From Amylostereum areolatum (lineage: Eukaryota; Basidiomycota; Agaricomycetes; Russulales; Stereaceae), in the NCBI GenBank assembly GCA_012932865.1, contig SAXG01000097.1:58536-122535 (forward strand): a stretch of DNA of 64,000 nucleotides. The letters are read 5' to 3'. Shown one piece after another: positions 47,016-57,698 of this stretch. Numbering within the stretch: position 1 is the stretch's first letter; every line of letters begins with the position of its first letter. The translations under genes were made by a program, and so were the position numbers. Below the pieces are notes generated by a model. The model saw nothing but the letters and a program-made list of their open reading frames with translations, ran no database searches and was not told the DNA's origin.

Positions 47016-49401
47016 TCAGCCGACGGTCAGTGCGGCGAGCATACGCTCCCGACCCCGTGCGACCCATTCCTCCGGCGAGACGCATTCGGCGCTCGCGTGC
47101 GACGTGAATATACGGTCATTGTGCGCGGAAAAGATCCAGTCCTCGGGATTCGGCGGTGGCCTGGAGGTGATTGCACGGAGTTCCTCGCCTGAAAAGATTT
47201 CGGGCAGTGTGGACGGTGAGCGCGGGGGAAGGGCCAGATGCGACGTACGAATTATATTATGCGTGAAGTAATCGAGATTCTGGGAGCGGCCGATAATGAG
47301 CGTGACGGCGCTGAATAGGAAGGGGGGACTGACGAGGTCGTTCTCATCGTATCCTGAGAAGCGGAACAGAAGTTATTCGAAAAAAAGGTCAACACGAGTA
47401 GGACTGGCACGGACCGAAAGGGTCTGAAAAACCAACAGCTTCAGCTAGAGCTTGAAAATCCGGAGTCGCTTACTCTCGATCTCTTCGCCTGCAACCAGGA
47501 AACCAAAGAAGATCATGCTCTACAGGCCGCAGTCTTCGTCAAATAGGAGGGATATATGGTCATTGCGGTGAGGACGGACCGCGATTATTGTGCCAGGGAT
47601 CGTGAGCCATTTGAGGGTCTGCCACAGCTGAAAGGGCTGCGAGAAAACGGACTCTGAGGGTCTACAATCAAACCTGTGGCGGTAAAAAGCGGACACCAAC
47701 CAATACGAAGCAATAAACCAGGGTTACCGTCCACAGATGGATGGAGTACCTGACCAACGACGACGTCAGAAGCAAACGCAGTGACCACGGGTCACTGCAC
47801 CGACGAGAGGGGGATCGGCGTGGTCAGAATACGCTCCAATCCGGTGAGGGCATCGACAAGCTGGGAGATTGTGTTGATCAGCGTAGCTGGTCCAATTCAC
47901 GGTCAAAACACGAGCTTTCGCGGACAGATGGTCGAAGAACGGACTGGTGGTCGGCGGGTCGATCGCCTTGCGCGCCTGCAACGCGGCAACGTACGAGCTC
48001 TGGCGGCGGGAGGCGCGGTGTCAAGCCCACCGCGAAAGGTCATGAGTACGTCGAGCGACGGACCAAGTAGAGCGATATCTCATGCGGCAAGTTGTACGTG
48101 ACGGACGGCAGGTTGGCGGGTCTCATGCGGCGAGAGGACAGGTGCCTGTTCAGCGAAAACGGGGACGCGTTGAGATAGGAGAATTTTGGCGGGTTCCGCG
48201 CCGGGAGCAGGATGTCTTCGACGTTATCAACAGGCGCCGTCGCGGCGCGTGCTTGTGCGCGCGCTCGGCTGCCTGCCTGAAGCAAGGTCTGCTCCTCGCC
48301 GGCGGGCGAGGGAGGGGGGATGAGCTGCAGCTTCTCGGACGGGACGGCGCTGGTTGCGGGGAAAGGAAGATGAGGCGCAGCGGCAGCGGCCGATGGCATG
48401 ATGGTGTTCATCTGTGGGACGTGCCCACCATCGACGGTGCGTGCGGGGTGGTGGTGCTCGGAGGCCGAGCTGCGCCCGACGCTTCGGGAGGACACAGTTC
48501 GGTCCATCGAGGACGCGGCAACGCGGGTGGCGCTGTCTTGCGTCGCGGCGGATTGGGCGTGGAAGTCTGTGACGGAGGGGAGGCCTGCGGGAAGGGCGTA
48601 GGCGGGAAGGTGCTTGACAAGGTGGTAGAGATCGACGTAGTAGATGCCTTCTTCACCGCGTAGGTAATGCTTGACGGCAACCGCGAATGCCTCCAGGAGA
48701 TTGACGACTGTCATCTTTTCGACGAGCACGCGCGCCATCGGGTCTTCTTCTGATACGCCCTCTTGGTTTATCTGCATCGTCTCTGTCGGAGAAATGTCAG
48801 GATAAGAGGGATGAAAGTAGGAATCGGGTCGGAAGTGAATCAAACTCGTGCTCGTGTTGCTACATGGTCTGCACGTGTAGCTCGCGTTACAAGAAAAGGG
48901 TAAGGTGTTAACAGCGGAAGAAGTGGAAAAATGGGGGTGTTGGAAAGGAAAGTACTGGAATGGGTGAAGAGGAGAAGGGGCGTCGTCGGTGAGAGGAGAA
49001 ACATACCTGGAACATGGATCCAGATCAGGCGCACGAACGTCCTGCTCGCTAACACAATCTGCGACCAGTATCTCCTCCCCTCATTGTATCTCTCGAAACT
49101 CGAGGTGGTCCTGTAAGATATCACAAAGCCTAGGACGGTTCCTAGTCTGCGGCATCCCTCGGGTCAGAAGCCACAGCGCAAACCGGGAAACGACGATGGC
49201 GCACACCGTGAGCAGCGTAGATGCGATACCGAGGTTGTAGGTCGTCGCGCTGATGACGGAAACGGCGGTCGACCACGCAGCGAAGAAGGCGAGGATGTGC
49301 CAACAACGAAATAGGGCGGAGGCGAGCGCTGCGTGAACTCCGGGCGAAGCCTTGCCTCCCAGGTGGCCACCTGAGACGTGATGACGGGAGCGTGCGACCA
49401 T
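47016..49401 (-). CDS. Bestrophin-like anion channel, copy B (UPF0187 family)
   Basis: Same architecture and intron placement as copy A. The start is MVARSRHHVSGGHLGGKASP at 49401, then ALFRCWHILAFFAAWSTAVS, the shared SYRTTSSFERYNEGRRYW, FVRLIWIHVP, VKHYLRGEEGIYYVDL, NVEDILLPARNPPKFSYLN, SMIFFGFLVAGEEIE and GYDENDL. The C-terminal EEWVARGRERMLAALTVG ends at TGA 47018-47016. The membrane parts are nearly identical to copy A (over the 42 residues from ISYRTT only one differs), while the central loop is shorter and diverged. Both copies keep open frames and splice sites, so both are probably functional. The gene shares a divergent promoter of about 600 nt with ATG12 copy B. Confidence 0.85.
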
Positions 49402-49998
49402 CGAGAAGAAATGTATTTGAGTTTGTCAACGGGTGATGAAGGGAAATGGGGGACAAGAGGTCTTGCAGTGGTGATGGTGGTGGTGGTGGTGAGGAGGGGT
49501 GTCTCCTCGCCATGACGTTCCAATACATAAACTGAGCCAGCCTGAGCCAGGTCGCATCCTCGAGGCGGACATGAGCCCACATCCCGCGCCGATTCCCCTC
49601 GCACACACACCATGTGCTGATCTGCTTGACGCCATCCTGTAGTAGTTTCGGAAATTGGATTCCGGTATTTCGTCGGGTTGTGTCGTGGTCCATTGAGTCG
49701 TCGATCCAGAGAAATCCGGGGACTCGGAGTGGGCGTGAGAGTAGCCTCCTGAGATATTAAAACGTCGTTCGCTGTGTTTCGCAGCCACAGGAAACATTGT
49801 ACACAGCCGTTGGGATCTGGAATATTGCCGCTGCGATATTTTCTTCCTTTTTATTTGAGAGCACGTGATATAAAAGCCCGATAAGCCAGTTACCGGCGCG
49901 CCGGCCGCCCGACAAGTGCCCTTTCTCTCGACCACTCGCTCAACCGCCCCAGTCGACGACGAGCAGGCCGCGTACACACCGAATCACCCTGCCTCCGG
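49402..49998. promoter_or_regulatory. Bidirectional promoter of bestrophin B and ATG12 B
   Basis: The divergent starts are 597 nt apart. CACGTG at 49862-49867 is followed directly by TATAAAA at 49869-49875, about 125 nt before the ATG12-B start. A ggt microsatellite lies at about 49470-49493. Confidence 0.5.
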
Positions 49999-50612
49999 AT
50001 GGCAATGACGGGTAGTCCGAAACCCCGTGCGCTCACATCTGCGTGGCCGGGAGCCGACACGCCCACCGCGTCTAGCACGCTCACCGAGGGTCTCCAGGCG
50101 CTTGAGGCGCACAAGAAGAAGGACCCATCGAAAGGTGTGCACGTTCGCTGCTGCGTCTGCTGCTCGTCTGACGAGGACGCGTGCGTCTGCGATAAAAGTC
50201 GTCGTGCGGTTCAAGGCGGTGGGCAATGCGCCGATCATGAAGCAGAACTTCTTCAAGGTGACCGTGTCGAATCGGTTCCAGGCCGTCATACAGTTTCTGC
50301 GGAAGGAGTTGGGATGGAAGGCGGGGGATCCCTTGGTGTGTCGCATCTGCATGATACGCATAGGACAAGTCGCTGATAGTCGTCGTAGTTCACGTATATC
50401 AACCTCGCGTTTTCGCCCGCACCGGACGACACGGTCGCGAATCTTTATCGGGTGAGGTCGTCACGATTACTTGGGGGTTTGGATGTTCTGACCGGGGCGT
50501 GCAGTCATTTGCCACCGAAGGACATCTGATCGTAAACTACAGGTGAGGTTCATGTTGACTTCCGTTATTCCGGGGCTGACATGGGAACAGTACAACAGCG
50601 GCATGGGGTTAA
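49999..50612 (+). CDS. atg12: Ubiquitin-like autophagy protein ATG12, copy B
   Basis: Five exons, with introns at the same places as copy [21 protein letters not shown] leads to [56 protein letters not shown] and LIVNYSTTAAWG, stop TAA 50610-50612. A second in-frame ATG lies at 50005. It keeps the family-typical Phe before TYIN and the terminal Gly, and its splice sites are closer to consensus, so it is the better candidate for the ancestral gene. Role as for copy A: conjugation to Atg5 during autophagosome formation in the cytosol. It is divergently placed against bestrophin B on the minus strand. Confidence 0.93.
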
Positions 50613-51356
50613 TTTGTACGATAGTAAAGTTTCTACATGTGCGCAGCTCCCCTTTGGCTGCCTTTTCCTCGGAATACAACCACGCATACCCACAGTTCAT
50701 CTCCGGCCACACCGTATGATTTGGCGGTAAGTAGCCGCTGCGTCCCGCATCTTTGTTATCGTACAGGCAAGCCACTATGTAGAGCGGATGTCCCCTGCTC
50801 AAAGGCGGGCTCGTACATACGTCTCCCGAGCCAGCATACTCTTCGAGCGATGGTTTCTGACGTGTCACCCGCCCACTTCCGTTACTTACATGACCACGTT
50901 ACCAAGACCGTTTTCCAGTCTTCTTCTGCAGCAGTCACTACCTTACAGGCAGTAACAGCCTTTTGTCTCCCGATAACTGTCCGCCTTGTTCCTTCCTGGT
51001 AGTATGGAACAATGCACTGGGTCTACGTGACGTGATCCGCCACCTCGACGCCCACATTGACTTGGTTCTTTCTCTTTCAACCATCATTGTTTACCGTCTC
51101 CCTTCAGCCAATCATTCTGCTTTTGCATCCGTCGAGACCTCGTTCTCCTCCCCCTCTGCACTGTTCTGGACGCCTCTCCCGTTCTGCTAGTCTGCAACTT
51201 CGAGCAGCTGATTAGATCGCTGACTCGACCGTAAGATAAGATAGGAAAGAGCACCGCCACGCACCCACTCACCTTTACGAGCGACGACCATCGTGCAGTG
51301 CGGCATGCACAACACGTTCCCTTCCAACGACCATCTCCTCTCTCTTTCTCTATAAT
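50613..51356. other. Intergenic region upstream of NYN gene
   Basis: About 740 nt without a gene. The last 300 nt are pyrimidine-rich and end with ctctataat directly before the ATG at 51357. Confidence 0.5.
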
Positions 51357-53503
51357 ATGACCAGCTCAATATCGGATACAACGCCCTCGCCTACCCCGTT
51401 CAGTCCTTTCTCAACTCATTCTGGCGGTAGCGACCTCGCCACCTCGGACGGTGCGTCTCTGCTCCAGTGCCGCCTCGCGCCTCTTAGCCCCTCTTAGCGC
51501 ACGCCTGACCCGCCCAACGTTTGATCGTCCCAGAATCTCCCGACCTCGGTGCTTTCACCACCGTCTTCCGGGCCTTTCAAGAACTCCAGCCGCGCACATT
51601 TCCTACCCACTTCAACAACGGCCTCGATCTCTCCGCCACCACCCCGACCACCTCCTCCCTCTCCCCGACCGAGCTATCCGACCCCAACCGATCGTCCACC
51701 GTCTGGAACAACGAAGATCTCCCATCCTACCTCAGCTTCTCCTCCCGCGATGCCACCTCACGACACACCCGAAGCATCCGCTCCCCCCCGCCCTCTTCCA
51801 CCCCTTCCTCCTCCTCCGACACCGAAGGCGAGCCCGGCGACGACGACGAATACAACGATGATCCACCTCGCGACCAACCCTCCCTCGGCAACTTCGACGC
51901 CGCCATCGAGTTCCTCGCCGGCGAGCGCGCCCGCTTCGCCGCCCGCCGCGACACCGCCCTGCGCGGGAACAGCTCGACGTCCGACGGCGCCTGGGAGCCC
52001 CAGCCCGCGCCCCCCCGTCGCAAGCGCCGACGCAAGAAAGCCAAATCGCCCGTGCGTCCGCTCGCAATCGCCACGCGCGACCGCGACGGCAACGACACGC
52101 ACCAGAGCCGAACGGAGACGCTCGAGACCGAGCAGGACGCCGAAGACGAGTCCTCGTCCTCGCCCGCCAACCCCAAAGCTTCCCCAGCCACGCCCCTCCG
52201 CCGCCGTCGAGAACGCGAGAGAGGCTCCCGCCCGGCGGTGGCGGCGACGACGATGACGGCGACGACGGACACCCACCGGCTCGTGCACAGTCTCTCGACG
52301 CCGAGCCTGCGTTCCGCACCGCTGGACCCGCAGGTCGTGCGCCTCCGCACGCTCGCGATGAAGCTCAAATTCCTGTTCCCGACCGAGGCCGACCGCCTCG
52401 CCTATGTGCTCTCCAACGCCTCCCTCAACGCCTCCACGCCCGACTTCATCGACACCCGCGGGCCCGCACCGCGCGCCACCACGCCCAACGAGCCCATCAC
52501 CCACGTCTTCATCGACCAGTGCGTCCCCCTCTCACATGCCCGACTTGCATCACATCTCACCCCTCCCCCCCCTCGCAGCTCCAACATTCTCATCGGGTTC
52601 TTGACCTACCTTCGTCTGCACCCGCACCAGCTCCCGTCGAACAAAGTCCGCCACCTCTCCCACGCCGCGCTCTCGCTCGTGCTCGAGCGCGGGCGGCCCA
52701 TCTCCCGCCGCGTGCTCGCCGCGTCTTCCCCGCTCTACCAGCCGATCGACGCCGCGGAGCAGCTCGGGTACGAGGTCCACGTGTACGCGCGCGTGCCGGA
52801 CACGGGCGACGGCGCCGATCGCGTGCGCCCCGGCGGCGGCAGCAATAACAACAGCAACAGCACTATCCCCACCATCAGCACCAACACCAACACCAACACC
52901 AACACCAACACCAACACCAACACCACCGCCGTCACCTCCACCAGTACCGCCTCAGCGACCGGCGGCTCACAAGCCACCTCGCAGGGGCGGGCAACCGGCG
53001 GCTCCCAAGCCTCCTCGCAGGGGCGCGGGCGACATTGGCGCACCGGGAGCCGGAGCGCGCCAAAGGGTCACGCGCGCGGCCCGTCCGGGAGTGGGGCGAC
53101 GACGACGACGACGACGACCGCGGTGGGCACGCCCAACGGGGGGTCGACGGAGTCGGAGCCGTCGTCGAGCAGCGCGCCGCCCGCGCCGAGCGGGCGGGTG
53201 CGGTACCGCGAGCAAGGCGTGGACGAGCTCCTGCAGCTGAAGCTGCACCAGGCGCTGGCGGGGGACGCGCCGCCGCCGGCGGGGTCGACGATCGTGCTCG
53301 CGACGGGGGACGGGAACGTGGGGCAGTACAACGAGGAGGGCTTCATCGGGTGCGTGCGGCTCGCGCTGAAGAAGCGGTGGCGGGTGGAGCTGCACGCGTG
53401 GGAGAGCGGGCTCAGTCGGGAGTGGATGCGCGCGTTCGGGGACGAGGACGGGTTCAAGGTCGAGGCTATGGATCGGTTCGCGGGGGATTTGTTGGTCGCG
53501 TGA
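51357..53503 (+). CDS. NYN (PIN-like nuclease) domain protein
   Basis: Exons are 51357-51450, 51534-52518 and 52580-53503, about 667 residues. A long disordered, partly basic N-terminus (RRKRRRKKAKSPVR near residue 190) precedes an NYN domain. Strand one with the first acidic residue is made across a splice site as HVFIDHSNILIGFL. ISRRVLAASSPLY and YEVHVYARVPDT follow. After an insert of about 130 residues rich in Asn/Thr/Gly/Ser come the second and third acidic motifs (EQGVDELLQLKLHQAL and IVLATGDGNVGQYNEEGF), then WRVELHAWESGLSREWM. The Asp residues of IDHSN, GVDELL and TGDGN are those that bind metal in NYN/LabA-like RNases, so ribonuclease activity is plausible. The RNA target is unknown, and a nuclear location is suggested only by the basic stretch. 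Confidence 0.85.
52877..52924 (+). repeat. Coding microsatellite (aacacc)n
   Basis: Tandem aacacc hexamers encode alternating Asn-Thr inside the insert of the NYN domain, a likely source of length variation. Confidence 0.8.
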
Positions 53504-55384
53504 GGAGGGGGAGGGGGGGGTGCGGTTAGGCTCCGTGTTTGTGTCTGTGTTTCAGAGAAGGAGGAGGAGGAGGAGAAGGAAGGGGGGAGGGAGATAGGCA
53601 TGGGCGTCGGTGCCCGAGGAGGACGTATCGCGCTCGCCGCGTTTCAGGCCGGTCTATGCGAAGAATTCCAGTGAGCCGTCCCTTCGTCCACCCGCTCACC
53701 TCGCCCGCGCATATCTTCAAACCAGAACAGTCCGTTGGATGTATCACTCGGTGTACTCGTATAGGACTATAGGTAGTGTATCCCCATGTACCCACCCTCA
53801 GATTGTCGACCACCGTCCGGCTCGTGGCCGAAATTGTATCTTTAGACTTTTGTCTCCGACCTCGACGCGTCCGGCACCGCGAGAAGTTGATTCACCACAA
53901 ACCGTCCTGGCCAACGCCCTGCCACGTCGGGCGCGCTCCGACGCGGTGGCCTCCAGATAAGCCCAGCGCGCGGACGGGATATCGACATTGAGGGTCTTGA
54001 GGCCTCGAGGCCCGAGGCCGACCGTGCGTGGGAAGCCACGAAGGCTGCTGCCATTTCTCCCTTACGGCACCGGCATTGATCCCTCGACCCAGGCGAGGAA
54101 GACGGAGCTCCCGCCGCCACGCGAAAGCCACGTTTTGGGCCCTGGCTTTCCCCGTCCAGGACGATAAGGACGCGCCAGGATGGCAGGACGTATTTTTTTA
54201 GAGTTCGCCAGGCGGTCCTCGAGGCTCGAGCGGGTCGGTCGATGTACCGACTTGAAGACAGGGCTCGAGAGACCGGCCGTCGGCGTTCTCGCCCATGAGT
54301 CGAAGGCACCGCATAAGTAAACCCAATCGTCGCCCTCTTTGCCCCTCTTCCATCCTCTCCTCTTTTAGATCCAGCGAAGGCGGGATCAGCCTGGGCTCGG
54401 AAGGGCGGTCTGCGAAGGCGAAAGACGGTGAAGGTTTCGTAACGTAAATCGACATGCCCCCCATCGAGATGAAAGAACTTCACCAACTACATGAGGTAGG
54501 TATATGTATCCCTCCCTGCGAAATGACTTGCAACCTCCGAGCGGTAAGGTTCACCTCGCCGGAGACCGGGGCCGCGCCCTCCCGCCGAGCTTGTTCCCGT
54601 CCCGCCGCCTCGTCCCGTCGCCCGCATCCAATGTTTGAACCTTCTACACACGCACCGCGCATCTGCCCTATCTCTAGCATCGACATTGGATGCACGTTCC
54701 GACGGCGACAATCCGACAATAGCCAATAGCGGCACCCCTGCCATATGCGCCTGCCCTCCACGGACATCCGCATCCCTTTCCACGCCCGCCCCGTCCAGAC
54801 AGGCAACTCGTCCCCCCCCCCCCCTCTCCAGGCTCCACCACACACACCCCGCGCAGATTGACGACGCGATAACCGGGTCTCGGGAGACGTACAGTACGCT
54901 CTTCGGAGGAAGTTGGAAGCCGCAAGAGAAAGGAAGAGAACGCGCAGGCAAAGGCTAGGCCGAGGCGTCGCCGGCAGAAAAGCACTCGAAGGGACACCAC
55001 GACTCGTCGGAGGCAGAACCCGTTGACCTGAACCACACACAAACGCGAAAGGCGCAGGCTGCGCTGCGGCTTCGTACCCTTGCGCGTTTGGAGTGAGTGC
55101 ACGCCGACCCCCCCTCTCGTTCTCTCCCACCTCCCCAAGTCCATCCACGTCCCAGCCCGTACAGCGTACAGCGTATCACGCTCGGACGCTCCGCGGCGAC
55201 CACGTCGCGACGAACGGGCAGGCTGTTCCCCGGCGACTCCCCGCCAATCGCAAGGCGAAAACAATTCCTTCAGCTCCCAAGCCCTGAGCCGTATCTTTTT
55301 TTCAGAACCGGAAATGCCCCCGAGGATCGCAGCGCGAACTGGAGGCGAGGCGCGGGAAAGGACGAGCGATCCAGATAACGTCGA

Positions 55385-55420
55385 CCCCCCCCCTCCCCCC
55401 CCCCCCCCCCCCCCCCCCCC
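55385..55420 (+). repeat. C homopolymer tract
   Basis: Nine C, one T, then 26 uninterrupted C. A second tract of 14 C is at 58764-58777. Length is uncertain because homopolymers are often misread. Confidence 0.8.
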
Positions 55421-57103
55421 AATCAAAGTTTACAGTTGTCCGTCGAACGTCGAACGCTCGAACGTCTCGGCGCCTCCTGATTGCGGGCTGGATGGGTGCC
55501 CCGGTGTGCCCCTTCCGAGTCAAGCAAGCTTCGATTGCAACCTCCTCCGAGCCTTCTCGTAAGTAACGCGTTCGCCCTCCCTCCTTCCGGCAAGGCAACG
55601 TACGTACGTACGTCTCCGGCAGATCAAACGCGCGAACTCTATCTCGGAACGCCCTCGAGCGTCAGGCGAATGGGCACCCCTCCTCCTACTCCTGGACCTC
55701 CTCGAGCGAGTCCTCCCGTCGCGCCATCGCCGTCCCGACGCACGTCAGAACGCAACCGCTTGCTTCGGCGGGATCGCGAAACCCGGCGTGCCAGGCCACC
55801 CCTCCGAGTCCCATTCTCTCTCAAACCAAACGGGAAAAAAGAAAGAAAAAAAACGGGCCCAGAACAGGACATGGCAATGGACGTAAAATCAAGTACCCCC
55901 GGGCTGAGGCTGGCCCTCCCCCGTCTTTATCACGCTCCCGCCATGCATCGCCGCCTCCTAGACCCCCGCCGCCTCCTCCCCGTGCCCGATAACAAGGGAA
56001 AATCGAGGGAGAAACCCAACGCCTCGAGGCGGATCGCGCTTCGAAGCGCCCCGGTTCCCTCAGAGTCGCTACGCTATAAGTAGTACTTACATACTATGCT
56101 CGTGCGAAGGCGTGGCGTTGCAATTGATCGTTTACTTATCGTGCAAGTCTGCGTCGTGCCATCACGCCTCGCGGCGTCGCGCCGGTTCCCTCCAGGTTCG
56201 TGCGCCCGTGCAACGGTGCATTGAAGTCCAAACAAAGCGGCGACTCGGATGGTGACTGGCTGGGCCGAGGCAAAGCGGTGAGCGATGCCGACACGGTCCT
56301 TACCATGCGTCGGTCCTAGTCTGCTTACTCGTCTGTGCGGTCTTCGGTGGGTGGTGAAGCGCTGTGTATGCACGCACCATTGCTAGCTACGGGCTGTTCG
56401 AACGGCCCAGGTCGCTTGTTGATCGTCCGTCGATTTCGCTTTCCGAGCTCCATCTCTGGGTCCCTTGTTTCTCCGTCCACTGCCACTGCGTCCGCGGCAG
56501 CGGGGCGCAGGCCCACTGCCGCGGTACCGTGACTCGGTCCATGTTCCACTAAGTAAAGTACTTACACCGTGCGGGGAGCCCCGCATCCGTCCATCCCGGC
56601 GTACGTTCAATGCCCCGTCCCGCACTCCCGCCAGGGTGGGTGCCGCTTGCAATGCAAGGTCCCTGGACTCTGGATCGCGTCCGGCACGTCGTTACAACCC
56701 AGTCCACAAATAAGGTAGACGACGGCCAAACTCCACCACTTGTGACACTACGTGACGACCCGGTGACAGAGCAGTGACCGTGATGTATAAGTCCCATCAA
56801 AGGACTTAACGCGTAACGAGCCCTCTCCCGCGTCGGGACTATCATGATCCCGACGCCGTTTAGCCACCAAGGAAAATTTTGGATGGTGGTGAATGCCCGG
56901 GCACGTTTGGTACCCATGATGATGGATAGATGGGACGGGAAGGATGAAAGCAAGTGCTTCTGGGGGGCTGAGATAGGAGGAGGGCACCGGGATAGGACTC
57001 GAGGACTGCCACGACGCGCCGTTCAGCGGCACCGTAATTCTAGTTTATTTTTCGGCTTCATCCAGACAGTTCTCCTCGAATTCAAGCATGCTCATTCAAC
57101 TTC

Positions 57104-57173
57104 TGGCTAAATGGGAAAGACCAAAACTTTTCTAAAATCATACTCGTGGGTTTGGTCTTTTTCATTTGGCTCA
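57104..57173. repeat. Long imperfect hairpin
   Basis: Arms of about 22 nt (57104-57125 and 57151-57173) sharing AAAGACCAAA/TTTGGTCTTT and a mostly paired outer part, around a loop of about 25 nt in AT-rich sequence. It could be a foldback element remnant or a structured RNA. Confidence 0.55.
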
Positions 57174-57657
57174 CTCTGCTTTCAAGGAGTCTGTATTCTC
57201 AAATGTAACGCTTTTCGGTGGTTCGTGACAATGTAGACCACGTGATGTAGTGGAGTTTGGCCGTCGTCTACCTTACTTCATATGTGCAACGGGAGCCGGC
57301 CGGGCCGGGGCGCCAGGAAGACGGCGGATCCACGAAGGAAAGGGAGGGTTCGCGGAGGGCGACTCGGTCGGTTGAATGCGTAAGTAGGCAACAAAAACGG
57401 GGGAGGGAGGGAAGGAGGGAAGGAAGGGTTGGAGGGCCCGTCGAGGACCCCCGCCCCAGCGAGTTTGTTTGACTCTGGACTTTGACTTTTGACTTTGACT
57501 TTGACTTGCTTATGTCCTCGGGGCTCGGGAGTCGGGAGTCCGGACGCCCGCGGAGGCTTTGGATTTGACGTTTGGACGAGGCGATGGTGCTCGGAATCGC
57601 GCTACTTGGTAAGGTGTCGCGATACGGTGTGTGCTTGCGCTTGCTGCACACCGCGGC

Positions 57658-57658
<1 letters not shown>

Positions 57659-57690
<32 letters not shown>

Positions 57691-57698
57691 TATATATA
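57659..57698 (+). repeat. GCG triplet repeat followed by TATA sequence
   Basis: About ten GCG triplets run directly into TATATATA (57691-57698). A second CGG tract of about eight units lies at 61578-61601. Confidence 0.75.
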
